Positions 8,980 through 16,414 of a DNA stretch of 32,006 bases are shown piece by piece. The stretch's first letter is position 1. The number at the start of each line of letters is the position of its first letter. The position numbers and the translations under genes are program-made. The notes under the pieces were generated by a model. It saw only the letters and a program-made list of their open reading frames with translations. It was not told the origin of the DNA and did no database searches. The DNA is taken from positions 5,731 through 37,736 of the forward strand of contig PLYK01000021.1 in NCBI GenBank assembly GCA_003151775.1, written 5' to 3'. Source of the stretch: Geobacter sp. GTDB lineage: Bacteria > Desulfobacterota > Desulfuromonadia > Geobacterales > Pseudopelobacteraceae.

Positions 8980-9015
8980 CTTACTTAATTCCCTACTTGT
9001 ATTCGGGGGACCTCT
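8946..9015. repeat. Array of tgtattcgggggacatct repeats
   Basis: Perfect 18-bp copies at 8946-8963 and 8964-8981 plus a variant at 8998-9015; reverse orientation of the 8232 motif family. Confidence 0.85.
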
Positions 9016-9478
9016 TACTTAATTCCCCGTTCAGGCACTTCATCTCATTCCGGAAAGACGCAATCGTCTCCTGCACCGTCATATCTTGGCTCTGCCGGTG
9101 GCAATAGTTACAACGCGCCCAGCAGATACCAATCCGGCACCCCCCAGACATTCCGGCGCAATTCGACGAACTCATCCCCCGGATAGACCACCAGCCCTAC
9201 TTTGGCCGCATCCGGATGTTCCGCCATGAACGTCTCCACACTTCTGCCGTCTGCTGCGGTCACCCGTTCCGATGATTTGGCCTCAATGGGGAGAATTCCG
9301 CGCTCACTCGCCAGCAGAAAATCCACCTCCAGTCCGGCGGCGGTGCGGTAGAAATACAGCTCCGGTTCCACCGGCTGGAGCTGTTTCCACTTCAAAAGTT
9401 CGGCGCAAAGCCAGCTTTCGTAGGCAGCGCCGCGACTGATGGAAAGCTCCCCAACTATGGCCCTGTTCAAACCCACGT
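9002..9478. repeat. Source copy of a partial duplication (ATPase 3' end plus downstream flank)
   Basis: 9002-9161 and 9401-9478 closely match 10502-10733. Confidence 0.85.
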
Positions 9479-10388
9479 CCGGGAAGTAGAGTTTCGGACT
9501 CTTGACCAGCCGTTTACTGACGTTTTCATGCCAAGGAGGGAGCAGAACGCACTGAAACGACATGGTCAGCAGTTCCAGATATCGCTTGATGGTATTGACC
9601 GCCACTCCCAGATCCCGCGACACCTCGCTGATTGAAAACAGATTTGCGGTGCGGCTGCATAACAGCTTCTGCGCCAAGGCAAAGGTATCGATGTTCGCCA
9701 CCTGCCCCACATCGGCAATATCCCGCTCCAGATAGGTCTTGCGATAGTCCTTGAGCCAGTTCAACCGCTCCGTTTCTCCCGTGCGCTGCCACACCGGCGG
9801 ATAGCCGCCCCATCGTTGATGTTCGTCCCGCACCCCGCGCAGGGTACGCAATTGTTGGGGTGAAACCAGGGGGAGCCGCCCGGCGTCCTGTGGTGAAATC
9901 GCCTGATCTTGCCATATTCGGGAGAGAAGCGGCGGTTCGCCGCCACCGGTCAGTTCAAAGAGGGAAAACGGGTACATCTGGCAGAGCGCCACCCGACCGG
10001 CCAGGGTCTCGCGAATGTTCTTCATCATCAGCAATTGCGACGATCCGGTCAAAACGAAGCGTTTCCGCTCGTTGACAGGTTTTTTCCGTTCCCGGTCCAC
10101 CACCAGCTTCAGCGGGTCGAACAGTTGCGGGATTTTCTGGACCTCGTCAAGCACCACCAGCGGTGTCGTGATGTTTTCCAGGATCTGCACGGCCGAGCGC
10201 TGAAAACGAAGCCGTTCGTCGGGATCGTCGAAGGAGATGTAGGTAAACGGAAGGTCAAGCCGATCGGGGAGCTGCATTTCGCAGAGCGTGGTCTTACCGG
10301 TCTGGCGCGCACCGGTCAGAGCCACAACCTTCTCATGGTTCAGGCGGGTGATTATGGTGTCGGTTATTGAGCGTTTGATGCTGTCCAT
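9108..10388 (-). CDS. AAA ATPase with DUF4143 C-terminal domain
   Basis: Walker A ALTGARQTGKTTLCEM, Walker B TPLVVLDEVQKIPQLF, TGSSQLLM sensor, C-terminal ELYFYRTAAGLEVDFLLASERGILPIEAKSS nuclease-like motif. Confidence 0.93.
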   Translation of the reverse strand: MDSIKRSITDTIITRLNHEKVVALTGARQTGKTTLCEMQLPDRLDLPFTYISFDDPDERLRFQRSAVQILENITTPLVVLDEVQKIPQLFDPLKLVVDRERKKPVNERKRFVLTGSSQLLMMKNIRETLAGRVALCQMYPFSLFELTGGGEPPLLSRIWQDQAISPQDAGRLPLVSPQQLRTLRGVRDEHQRWGGYPPVWQRTGETERLNWLKDYRKTYLERDIADVGQVANIDTFALAQKLLCSRTANLFSISEVSRDLGVAVNTIKRYLELLTMSFQCVLLPPWHENVSKRLVKSPKLYFPDVGLNRAIVGELSISRGAAYESWLCAELLKWKQLQPVEPELYFYRTAAGLEVDFLLASERGILPIEAKSSERVTAADGRSVETFMAEHPDAAKVGLVVYPGDEFVELRRNVWGVPDWYLLGAL

Positions 10389-10407
10389 GACGTATTTATA
10401 TCAACTA

Positions 10408-10435
10408 CATTGCAAAAATACAATGCAAATTTGCA
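10408..10435. promoter_or_regulatory. Palindromic candidate operator upstream of the ATPase
   Basis: tgcaaatttgca perfect 12-bp palindrome (10424-10435) and cattg...caatg flanking repeat. Confidence 0.35.
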
Positions 10436-10501
10436 ATGCAGTTGACAAATCACTCGGGCCACGACTCCACTCGTCACTTTGTGAAACGACACGGATCAGG
10501 G

Positions 10502-10733
10502 GAATTCGGGGGGCATCTTACTTAATTCCCCGTTCAAGCACTTCATCTCGATCCGGAAAGCCGCAATCGTCTCCTGCACCGTCATATCTTGGCTCTGCCG
10601 GTGGCAATAGTTACAACGCCCCCAGCAGATACCAGTCCGGCACCCCCCAGACATTCCGTCGCAAAGCCAGCTTTCGTAGGCAGCGCCGCGACTGATGGAA
10701 AGCTCCCCAACTATGGCCCTGTTCAACCCCACG
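10502..10733 (-). pseudogene. Partial duplicate of the ATPase 3' end with internal deletion
   Basis: Matches 9002-9161 joined to 9401-9478; still encodes NVWGVPDWYLLGAL. Confidence 0.85.
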
Positions 10734-11142
10734 GATTACAAACCCGCACCCCGCATCTCTCAATATCCCTGACATTCCGCGTAACCACAACCAAATCATG
10801 CGCCGCAGCGGTGGCGGCGATAAGCGAATCCATTACCGGCAACTTCTCGCCCGCCTGCTCCGCCTCTCCCTGGAGCCTTCCCCAGCAGAGCGCCGTTTCA
10901 AGATCTATTTCCAGAATCCTGCCGGTAAACCGCTCAACCAGATCGAGCGCAACCCACGCATGCAGCTCTTCCTTTTTTGTGCCATCCGGGAGCTTGCTGA
11001 TCCCCTTCTGCAACTCACCCAGATTCAGGACACTCAGGAAAAGTTTCTGTTCGTCCTGCTCATCCAGCCAACTTACCACCGCCGGATTCGGCTCTTTCTT
11101 GACCAGTTCGGAAATAAGACAGGTGTCGAGCAGATACTTCAC
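10723..11142 (-). CDS. PIN-domain toxin (VapC/FitB-like)
   Basis: MKYLLDTCLISELVKKEPNPAVVSWL...LPVMDSLIAATAAAHDLVVVTRNVRDIERCGVRVCNPWG. Confidence 0.92.
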   Translation of the reverse strand: MKYLLDTCLISELVKKEPNPAVVSWLDEQDEQKLFLSVLNLGELQKGISKLPDGTKKEELHAWVALDLVERFTGRILEIDLETALCWGRLQGEAEQAGEKLPVMDSLIAATAAAHDLVVVTRNVRDIERCGVRVCNPWG

Positions 11143-11420
11143 AACTCCACCTCGCGGGAAAGATCGGCACTGCGGCTAAGGTCAAGCTCAACGTCAAACA
11201 GGGGAGATTGCCGGAAAAACTGCGTTAAACCTGTACGCGGCTGAGTCAGCCTCTGGTACTCATCGAAAGAAACAACCACCGCCGAAGGCTTGCCCCGCAG
11301 GGTTATAGTCTGTGGGCCATCATGCAGGGCCAGATCAACCACCCGGCTCAAACGGTTCTTGGCTTCCTGAAGCTGCCATTCCCGGTCATGGGGTAACCGG
11401 TCAATTTTATTGGTCTTCAT
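11139..11420 (-). CDS. Phd/YefM-type antitoxin
   Basis: REWQLQEAKNRLSRVVDLALHDGPQTITLRGKPSAVVVSFDEYQRL; 4-nt overlap with the PIN ORF; likely start MKTNKIDRL at 11420. Confidence 0.88.
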   Translation of the reverse strand: MKTNKIDRLPHDREWQLQEAKNRLSRVVDLALHDGPQTITLRGKPSAVVVSFDEYQRLTQPRTGLTQFFRQSPLFDVELDLSRSADLSREVEL

Positions 11421-11437
11421 ACAAACCCCCTTCATTA

Positions 11438-11454
11438 AGCTAGACAGTCTAGCT
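11438..11454. promoter_or_regulatory. Putative TA autoregulatory operator
   Basis: agctagac-a-gtctagct perfect inverted repeat just upstream of the antitoxin start. Confidence 0.6.
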
Positions 11455-11559
11455 ATGTAAGGATAGCACGGCACCGATATAAATCAAATATAAAGCGAGT
11501 CAGTTTTAAATAACGACCACAGGTTTTTTGGGGCATGAGAATTTTAAGTCCCTAAGGGG

Positions 11560-12270
11560 TTATTCCTTCTCGCCGGCGTAGATGGTGGCGATGCCGAAGG
11601 TCAGCGGGTGGATGTGGATGTTGCGGAAACCGGCGGCGGCGATCATTTGGGAAAATTCCTCGTGGGAGGGAAACTCCAGCACCGAGTCCGGCAGGTACTT
11701 GTAGGCGTTGTATCTTGAAATGAGCCCGCCGATGACCGGCAGAAGGCGGCGGAAGTAGAAGTAGTAGATCTGTTTGAAGAATTGCGAGCGCGGAGTGGAA
11801 AACTCCAGGATGATTATGCGCCCTCCGGGTCGCAGTACCCGCCACATTTCCGCCAGCCCTAGTTTTCTGTCCACCACATTCCTTATCCCGAAGGCAATGG
11901 TTATCGAATCAAAGGTATTGTCCGGAAAGGGAAGGTCCTCGCACGGGGCCACCTTGAAGTCGATCCGTCCTGCATAGGGAGAGGTTGCCACCTTGGCCTG
12001 GCCGAGTTCCACCATCTCCCGGCAGAAGTCGGCCCCGGTAATCTTTACCGACGCAGGGGTCGATCGGGCGATCTCCAGCGCCACGTCGCCGGTGCCGGTC
12101 GCCACGTCCAGGATCCGGGAGCCCTCCCGGTATTTGATAAGCCGTACGGCCTTTTTGCGCCAGCGCCGGTCGATGCCGAAGCTGAGCAGGCGGTTGAGGA
12201 AGTCGTAACGCGGGGCGATACTCCCGAACATCACCTGGATCTTCTCGCCCTTTTCGGAAAGTCTGAACAT
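11560..12270 (-). CDS. ubiE: Demethylmenaquinone/ubiquinone methyltransferase
   Basis: VMFGSIAPRYDFLNRLLSFGIDRRWRKKAV, ILDVATGTGDVALE, AFGIRNVVDRKLGLAEMWRVLRPGGRIIILEFS. Confidence 0.96.
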   Translation of the reverse strand: MFRLSEKGEKIQVMFGSIAPRYDFLNRLLSFGIDRRWRKKAVRLIKYREGSRILDVATGTGDVALEIARSTPASVKITGADFCREMVELGQAKVATSPYAGRIDFKVAPCEDLPFPDNTFDSITIAFGIRNVVDRKLGLAEMWRVLRPGGRIIILEFSTPRSQFFKQIYYFYFRRLLPVIGGLISRYNAYKYLPDSVLEFPSHEEFSQMIAAAGFRNIHIHPLTFGIATIYAGEKE

Positions 12271-12373
12271 GAGTTTATACTACCTTTTACGATGAGTAAG
12301 TGTTATAAATACTATTTCGCCTTGTAGCACACTTTCAGGGCATAAACCAGAAAAAACCAATGGAGTGTAGTGA

Positions 12374-13753
12374 GTGAAAAACGTTGTCGCCCTTGCCGTT
12401 CGTGCCGCTCTGATCATCATGACCTGTTGCGGTCTTGTCTCCTGTCAGGATGAACTGAAACCCACCACCACCATCGTCGCCCCGGCCGCATCCTCCCCGG
12501 CCTCCCCGGCCTCCCCGGCCTCCCCGGCACCACCTGCGCCACCTGCGCCACCTGCGCCACTTGCGCCACTTGCGCCACCTGCGCCACCTGTGCCACCTGT
12601 GCCACCTGCGTCATCCAAGCGGCAGCAGTTACTGAACACAGAGGTCAGGGCGCTATACATCACCTCCTGGACAGCCGGGATCAACCGTTTTAAGGTGCTG
12701 ACCGACATGGTGTCCCGCTCGCATCTGAATGCCGTGGTAATCGACATCAAGGACAGCACCGGCAAGGTCGGCTACGACTCCAAGGTGCCGATGGTGCCTC
12801 AGACAGGGGCCCACGAGAAGCGTATCCGCGACCTGGACGCCGTTCTCAAAAGGTGCCGCGACAAGAAGCTCTATACCATTGCCCGCATCGCCGTCTTTCA
12901 GGACCCGAACCTGGCCAAGGCGCGCCCGGACCTGGCGGTAGGGAGCGGCGGCAAGCAGATTTGGAGGGACCGCAAGGGGCTGGCCTGGGTCGATCCGGCT
13001 TCGAAGGTGGTCTGGGAGTATAACCTTGCCATTGCCAAGGAAGCGGCCGCCAAGGGGTTTGACGAGGTGCAGTTCGATTACGTCCGTTTTCCGACCGATG
13101 GGAAGCTGAAGACCATGACCTATCCGGTCTACAAGCGCGATGTGCCGAAACACGAGATCATCCGCCGTTTTTTCCAGTATGTGGACCAGCAGATGAAGCC
13201 GTTGGACGTGATGACCTCGGCTGACATCTTCGGCCTCACCACTATGGTGGACGATGACATGAATATCGGTCAGCGTATCCAGGATGTGGCCGATTACGTG
13301 GATTTCATTTGTCCCATGATCTACCCGTCCCATTATCCCCCCGGTCATCTGGGGTTTAAAAATCCGGCCGAACACCCCTATCGCGTCATCTATGACGCCT
13401 CCCTGCGGGGCGTGAAGCGGCTTGAGGGGAAGCGGGCCAGGATGCGCCCCTGGCTGCAGGATTTCAAACTGGGGGCGGCATACGACAAGAGGATGATCGT
13501 TGACGAGATCCAGGCAGCCCGCGATGCCAAGGTGTTCGGTTTCAGCATGTGGAACGCCCGCAACGTCTACACCGACGCCGTCTATCTGGAAAAGTTGCCT
13601 GAGGCGAACCCCGCGCCGCCATTGCGGGACCAGGTGCTGGGGGATATCCGCAGGCACGACGCGGCCATGCTTGCCATGCAGAACCACACAACCTCGATCA
13701 GGCAGGAGAAGCCTTCCATCCACAAGCCTCGCAGAAAGTCAAAAGAGAGTTGA
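12374..13753 (+). CDS. Putative glycoside hydrolase (DUF4015-type) lipoprotein with Pro/Ala-rich linker
   Basis: Lipobox-like CGLVSCQ, SPASP/APPAPP linker, VRALYITSWTAG...VVIDIKDSTGKVGYDS...FDEVQFDYVRFPTDG...YVDFICPMIYPSHYPPG. Confidence 0.88.
   Translation: MKNVVALAVRAALIIMTCCGLVSCQDELKPTTTIVAPAASSPASPASPASPAPPAPPAPPAPLAPLAPPAPPVPPVPPASSKRQQLLNTEVRALYITSWTAGINRFKVLTDMVSRSHLNAVVIDIKDSTGKVGYDSKVPMVPQTGAHEKRIRDLDAVLKRCRDKKLYTIARIAVFQDPNLAKARPDLAVGSGGKQIWRDRKGLAWVDPASKVVWEYNLAIAKEAAAKGFDEVQFDYVRFPTDGKLKTMTYPVYKRDVPKHEIIRRFFQYVDQQMKPLDVMTSADIFGLTTMVDDDMNIGQRIQDVADYVDFICPMIYPSHYPPGHLGFKNPAEHPYRVIYDASLRGVKRLEGKRARMRPWLQDFKLGAAYDKRMIVDEIQAARDAKVFGFSMWNARNVYTDAVYLEKLPEANPAPPLRDQVLGDIRRHDAAMLAMQNHTTSIRQEKPSIHKPRRKSKES
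12530..12610. repeat. In-frame 9-bp tandem repeat (ccacctgcg and variants, 9 units)
   Basis: Nine consecutive 9-mers; preceded by a second 9-mer array (cctccccgg) at ~12491-12529. Confidence 0.9.
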
Positions 13754-13754
13754 C

Positions 13755-15173
13755 GTGCCCTCCTTTGTAAGGATACAGGATATCGCCGATATCCTGATCA
13801 TGACCTTGCTGCTCTACCAGCTCTACTCATGGTTCCGCAGGACTCGCGCCATGCAGGTGCTGCTGGGGCTGGGGGTGGTGACCATCATCTATTTCGTCAC
13901 CCGCTTTCTCGGCCTCTACATGACCAGCTGGATTCTGCAGGAACTGGGTACGGTGCTGATCGTCCTGATCATCGTGGTATTTCAGGCTGAGATCAGGCAG
14001 GCGCTATACCGTTTCAGTCTTATGCGGCATTTCTTCGGCAGCCGCCAGGGGCCGCAACAACTCGGCCGGTTCCAGGAGATAGTCGATACGCTGTTCAGTC
14101 TGGCGGAGAAGCGTACCGGGGCGATCGTCGTCTTTCAGCGCAGCGAGTCTCTGACGGACATGATGTTGAATGGCGTAACCCTGGACTGCGAGATTACCCC
14201 TCAGATGCTGGAAGCTATCTTTTATGACGGCGCCCCCCTTCATGACGGCGCCGTCCTGATCAGGGACGGAAGAATCGCCCTGGCGTCGTGCCATCTGCCG
14301 CTGTCCCTGAACTCTGACCTTCCCCAGTATTATGGCACCCGGCATCGCGCCGCCCTTGGGCTCTCGGAGCGCACCGACGCCGTCGTGGCGGTTGTTTCGG
14401 AGGAGCGGGGCGAGGTGTCGCTGGCGGAAGGGGGAGAGTTGCGCCGCCTGTCGTCCGCCGGCGAGTTGGTATCGATCCTTTTGAACCTGATCTCCCCGGA
14501 AAAGGAACGGCCCCATGTGACCTTGAAGCAGTGGTTTTTTTCCGACCTGCTGGCAAAAACGGCAGTCTTGCTGATTGTTATGGTATTCTGGGCCCTGATT
14601 ACCTCTCGTCAGGGAGCGATTGCCACGGTATCGGCTCCTGTCAGGCTCCATGGCATGCCTCAGGATCTGGTGCTGATGCGGAGTTCCCCTGAAGAGGTTG
14701 AGGTCCAGGTAAAATCCTTTTCCAGCCTGACGCCCACGCCGGCGAAACTTGATATCGCAGCTGATGTCGATCTGTCTGAGGTGCGTGAGGGGCAGGCAAC
14801 AGTCAGGATCAGGAATTCGGACTTCAGACTCCCTTCCGGCATGGTGGTCGGCAGTGTGAGTCCCTCGTCGATAAGCATCGTTACCGATAAAAAGGTGCGT
14901 AAAACCGTGCCGGTCAGGGTTGTGGTACGGGGGAGAATGCCGCGCGGACTAGGGGGTTATCAACTGGTTGCCTCTCCCGCGTCCTTAGAGGTGGAAGGGC
15001 CGGCCGGCCAGATATCAAGGCTTGAATCGGTGGCAACGGAAGAGGTTGATGCCGGCAAACTTCTCAAGGGAGAAGAATATCGAAAAAATCTGCTGCCACT
15101 GCCAAAATACGTCACTATTTTACGGGACAAGCCGTTGACGTTGAAGCTGGTTTCCCGCCGTTCGGCTCCCTAG
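13755..15173 (+). CDS. Diadenylate cyclase (CdaA/DacA type) fused to YbbR/CdaR-like domain, GTG start
   Basis: Three N-terminal TM helices, YDGAPLHDGAVLIRDGRI (DGA) and YGTRHRAALGLSE (RHR) motifs; then a second TM (LLAKTAVLLIVMVFWALITSRQGAI) and YbbR-like repeats. Confidence 0.9.
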   Translation: MPSFVRIQDIADILIMTLLLYQLYSWFRRTRAMQVLLGLGVVTIIYFVTRFLGLYMTSWILQELGTVLIVLIIVVFQAEIRQALYRFSLMRHFFGSRQGPQQLGRFQEIVDTLFSLAEKRTGAIVVFQRSESLTDMMLNGVTLDCEITPQMLEAIFYDGAPLHDGAVLIRDGRIALASCHLPLSLNSDLPQYYGTRHRAALGLSERTDAVVAVVSEERGEVSLAEGGELRRLSSAGELVSILLNLISPEKERPHVTLKQWFFSDLLAKTAVLLIVMVFWALITSRQGAIATVSAPVRLHGMPQDLVLMRSSPEEVEVQVKSFSSLTPTPAKLDIAADVDLSEVREGQATVRIRNSDFRLPSGMVVGSVSPSSISIVTDKKVRKTVPVRVVVRGRMPRGLGGYQLVASPASLEVEGPAGQISRLESVATEEVDAGKLLKGEEYRKNLLPLPKYVTILRDKPLTLKLVSRRSAP

Positions 15174-15234
15174 CGAGTCGCGTTCCTGGAACATTAATTG
15201 CATATCGAAGATGGCGGTGTTGACTACTAAAGGA

Positions 15235-15264
15235 TTGACATACAGGGTGCATTTGTTATATAAA
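15235..15264 (+). promoter_or_regulatory. Sigma70-type promoter of the LysM-NlpC/P60 gene
   Basis: ttgaca (15235-15240), 18 nt, tataaa (15259-15264); RBS aggagg before the ATG at 15308. Confidence 0.65.
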
Positions 15265-15307
15265 GGCAATTCGGTCACACTAATACTAGAAAAGATTAGG
15301 AGGTGCA

Positions 15308-16348
15308 ATGATACATATCCGTATTCTCACCGTGATCTGTCTCATCCTGCTTTCTTTCCCGCAACTGGTTCTGGCCTCCAAAACCCACGTGGCACGCAGA
15401 AGCGAATCGCTTCATTCCATTGCGCGCAAATATCACGTCTCCGTCGACGAACTCAAATCTGTCAACAACCTGAGCAGCACCCGCATTGAACAGGGAACCC
15501 GCATCATTATTCCCTCCCGTGCCGAACAAAAATCGGCAAAGACAGCGAAGCCCCAATCGTACAAGGTCGCCAAGGGCGATATTTTGCCCAGGATCGCCAA
15601 GAAAACCGGCATCAGGATGTCCGAGCTGCGCCGGTTGAACGGCCTGAAAGGCAACAGGATCAAGGCCGGGCAAGTGCTGGCCCTGAATGAGCCCGAACCG
15701 GCAGTTGAGGAAAAGGCGCCCGCCGTTGTTGCTTCCAACAGATTGCAATTGGTCAGCAAAGAGCTCTTGAACGAGCAGGAACTTTCATCAACCCTGGCTG
15801 AATTGAGTGACATCGACGCGGATCGGCCGGTTGACCTTGCTAAAAACATCGAAGAAAACAGTCAAGCCGTAAGCGGCTTGAAAAAGGCCGCTTACGGCTT
15901 TTTGGGGGCTCGCTACCGTTTCGGCGGCAATAGCCGCGGCTCGCTTGACTGCTCCAGTTTTGTGCAGCAGGTCTTCCGGGAACAGAAGGTCAATCTTCCC
16001 CGTACCGCACGCGAACAGTTCAACGTCGGCAACGAGGTCATACGCGGCGACCTGCGGAAGGGTGATCTGGTCTTTTTTCAAACCTATGCCCCCTTCCCGT
16101 CGCACGTCGGCATTTATCTCGGCAACCGCAGGATGATCCACGCCTCCTCCCGTGACCACAGGGTGGTGATCTCTTCCATGGATACCCCCTATTACCTATC
16201 GCGCTACCTGGGGGCGCGGCGGATCGGCTCGACCGCCACCGGCGGCGAGTCGATCAAATTCAACGAATTGCTGCAAGGGGTCGAGGAAGAGCAGGATGGC
16301 GATGTTATGGGCAACGACACAATGGGGCTCTCCCTTAACATGAATTAG
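15308..16348 (+). CDS. LysM domain-containing NlpC/P60 peptidoglycan endopeptidase
   Basis: Two LysM repeats (HVARRSESLHSIARKYHVSVDELKSVNNL; YKVAKGDILPRIAKKTGIRMSELRRLNGL) and NlpC/P60 LDCSSFVQQVF...PSHVGIYLGNRRMIHASS. Confidence 0.95.
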   Translation: MIHIRILTVICLILLSFPQLVLASKTHVARRSESLHSIARKYHVSVDELKSVNNLSSTRIEQGTRIIIPSRAEQKSAKTAKPQSYKVAKGDILPRIAKKTGIRMSELRRLNGLKGNRIKAGQVLALNEPEPAVEEKAPAVVASNRLQLVSKELLNEQELSSTLAELSDIDADRPVDLAKNIEENSQAVSGLKKAAYGFLGARYRFGGNSRGSLDCSSFVQQVFREQKVNLPRTAREQFNVGNEVIRGDLRKGDLVFFQTYAPFPSHVGIYLGNRRMIHASSRDHRVVISSMDTPYYLSRYLGARRIGSTATGGESIKFNELLQGVEEEQDGDVMGNDTMGLSLNMN

Positions 16349-16375
16349 AGCAATCGCAGATCAAAGGTAAAAAAG

Positions 16376-16407
16376 AAATCCGGGCTCTCTGCGTCCGGAT
16401 TTTTTTG
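16376..16407 (+). terminator. Rho-independent terminator
   Basis: aaatccgg-gctctctgcgt-ccggattt with long T-run. Confidence 0.85.
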
Positions 16408-16414
16408 TCCGACT

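Noticed and set aside
12484-12610. Possible CRISPR array from the regular 9-bp repeats
   Set aside because: Repeats are contiguous, in-frame and spacerless; they are a protein-coding tandem repeat.
12653-13723. 356-aa minus-strand ORF over the DUF4015 gene
   Set aside because: Antisense shadow ORF.
15174-15307. Possible c-di-AMP (ydaO-type) riboswitch upstream of the LysM-NlpC/P60 gene
   Set aside because: The gap contains a plain promoter and RBS; the post-promoter leader is too short and I recognise no conserved ydaO motifs.
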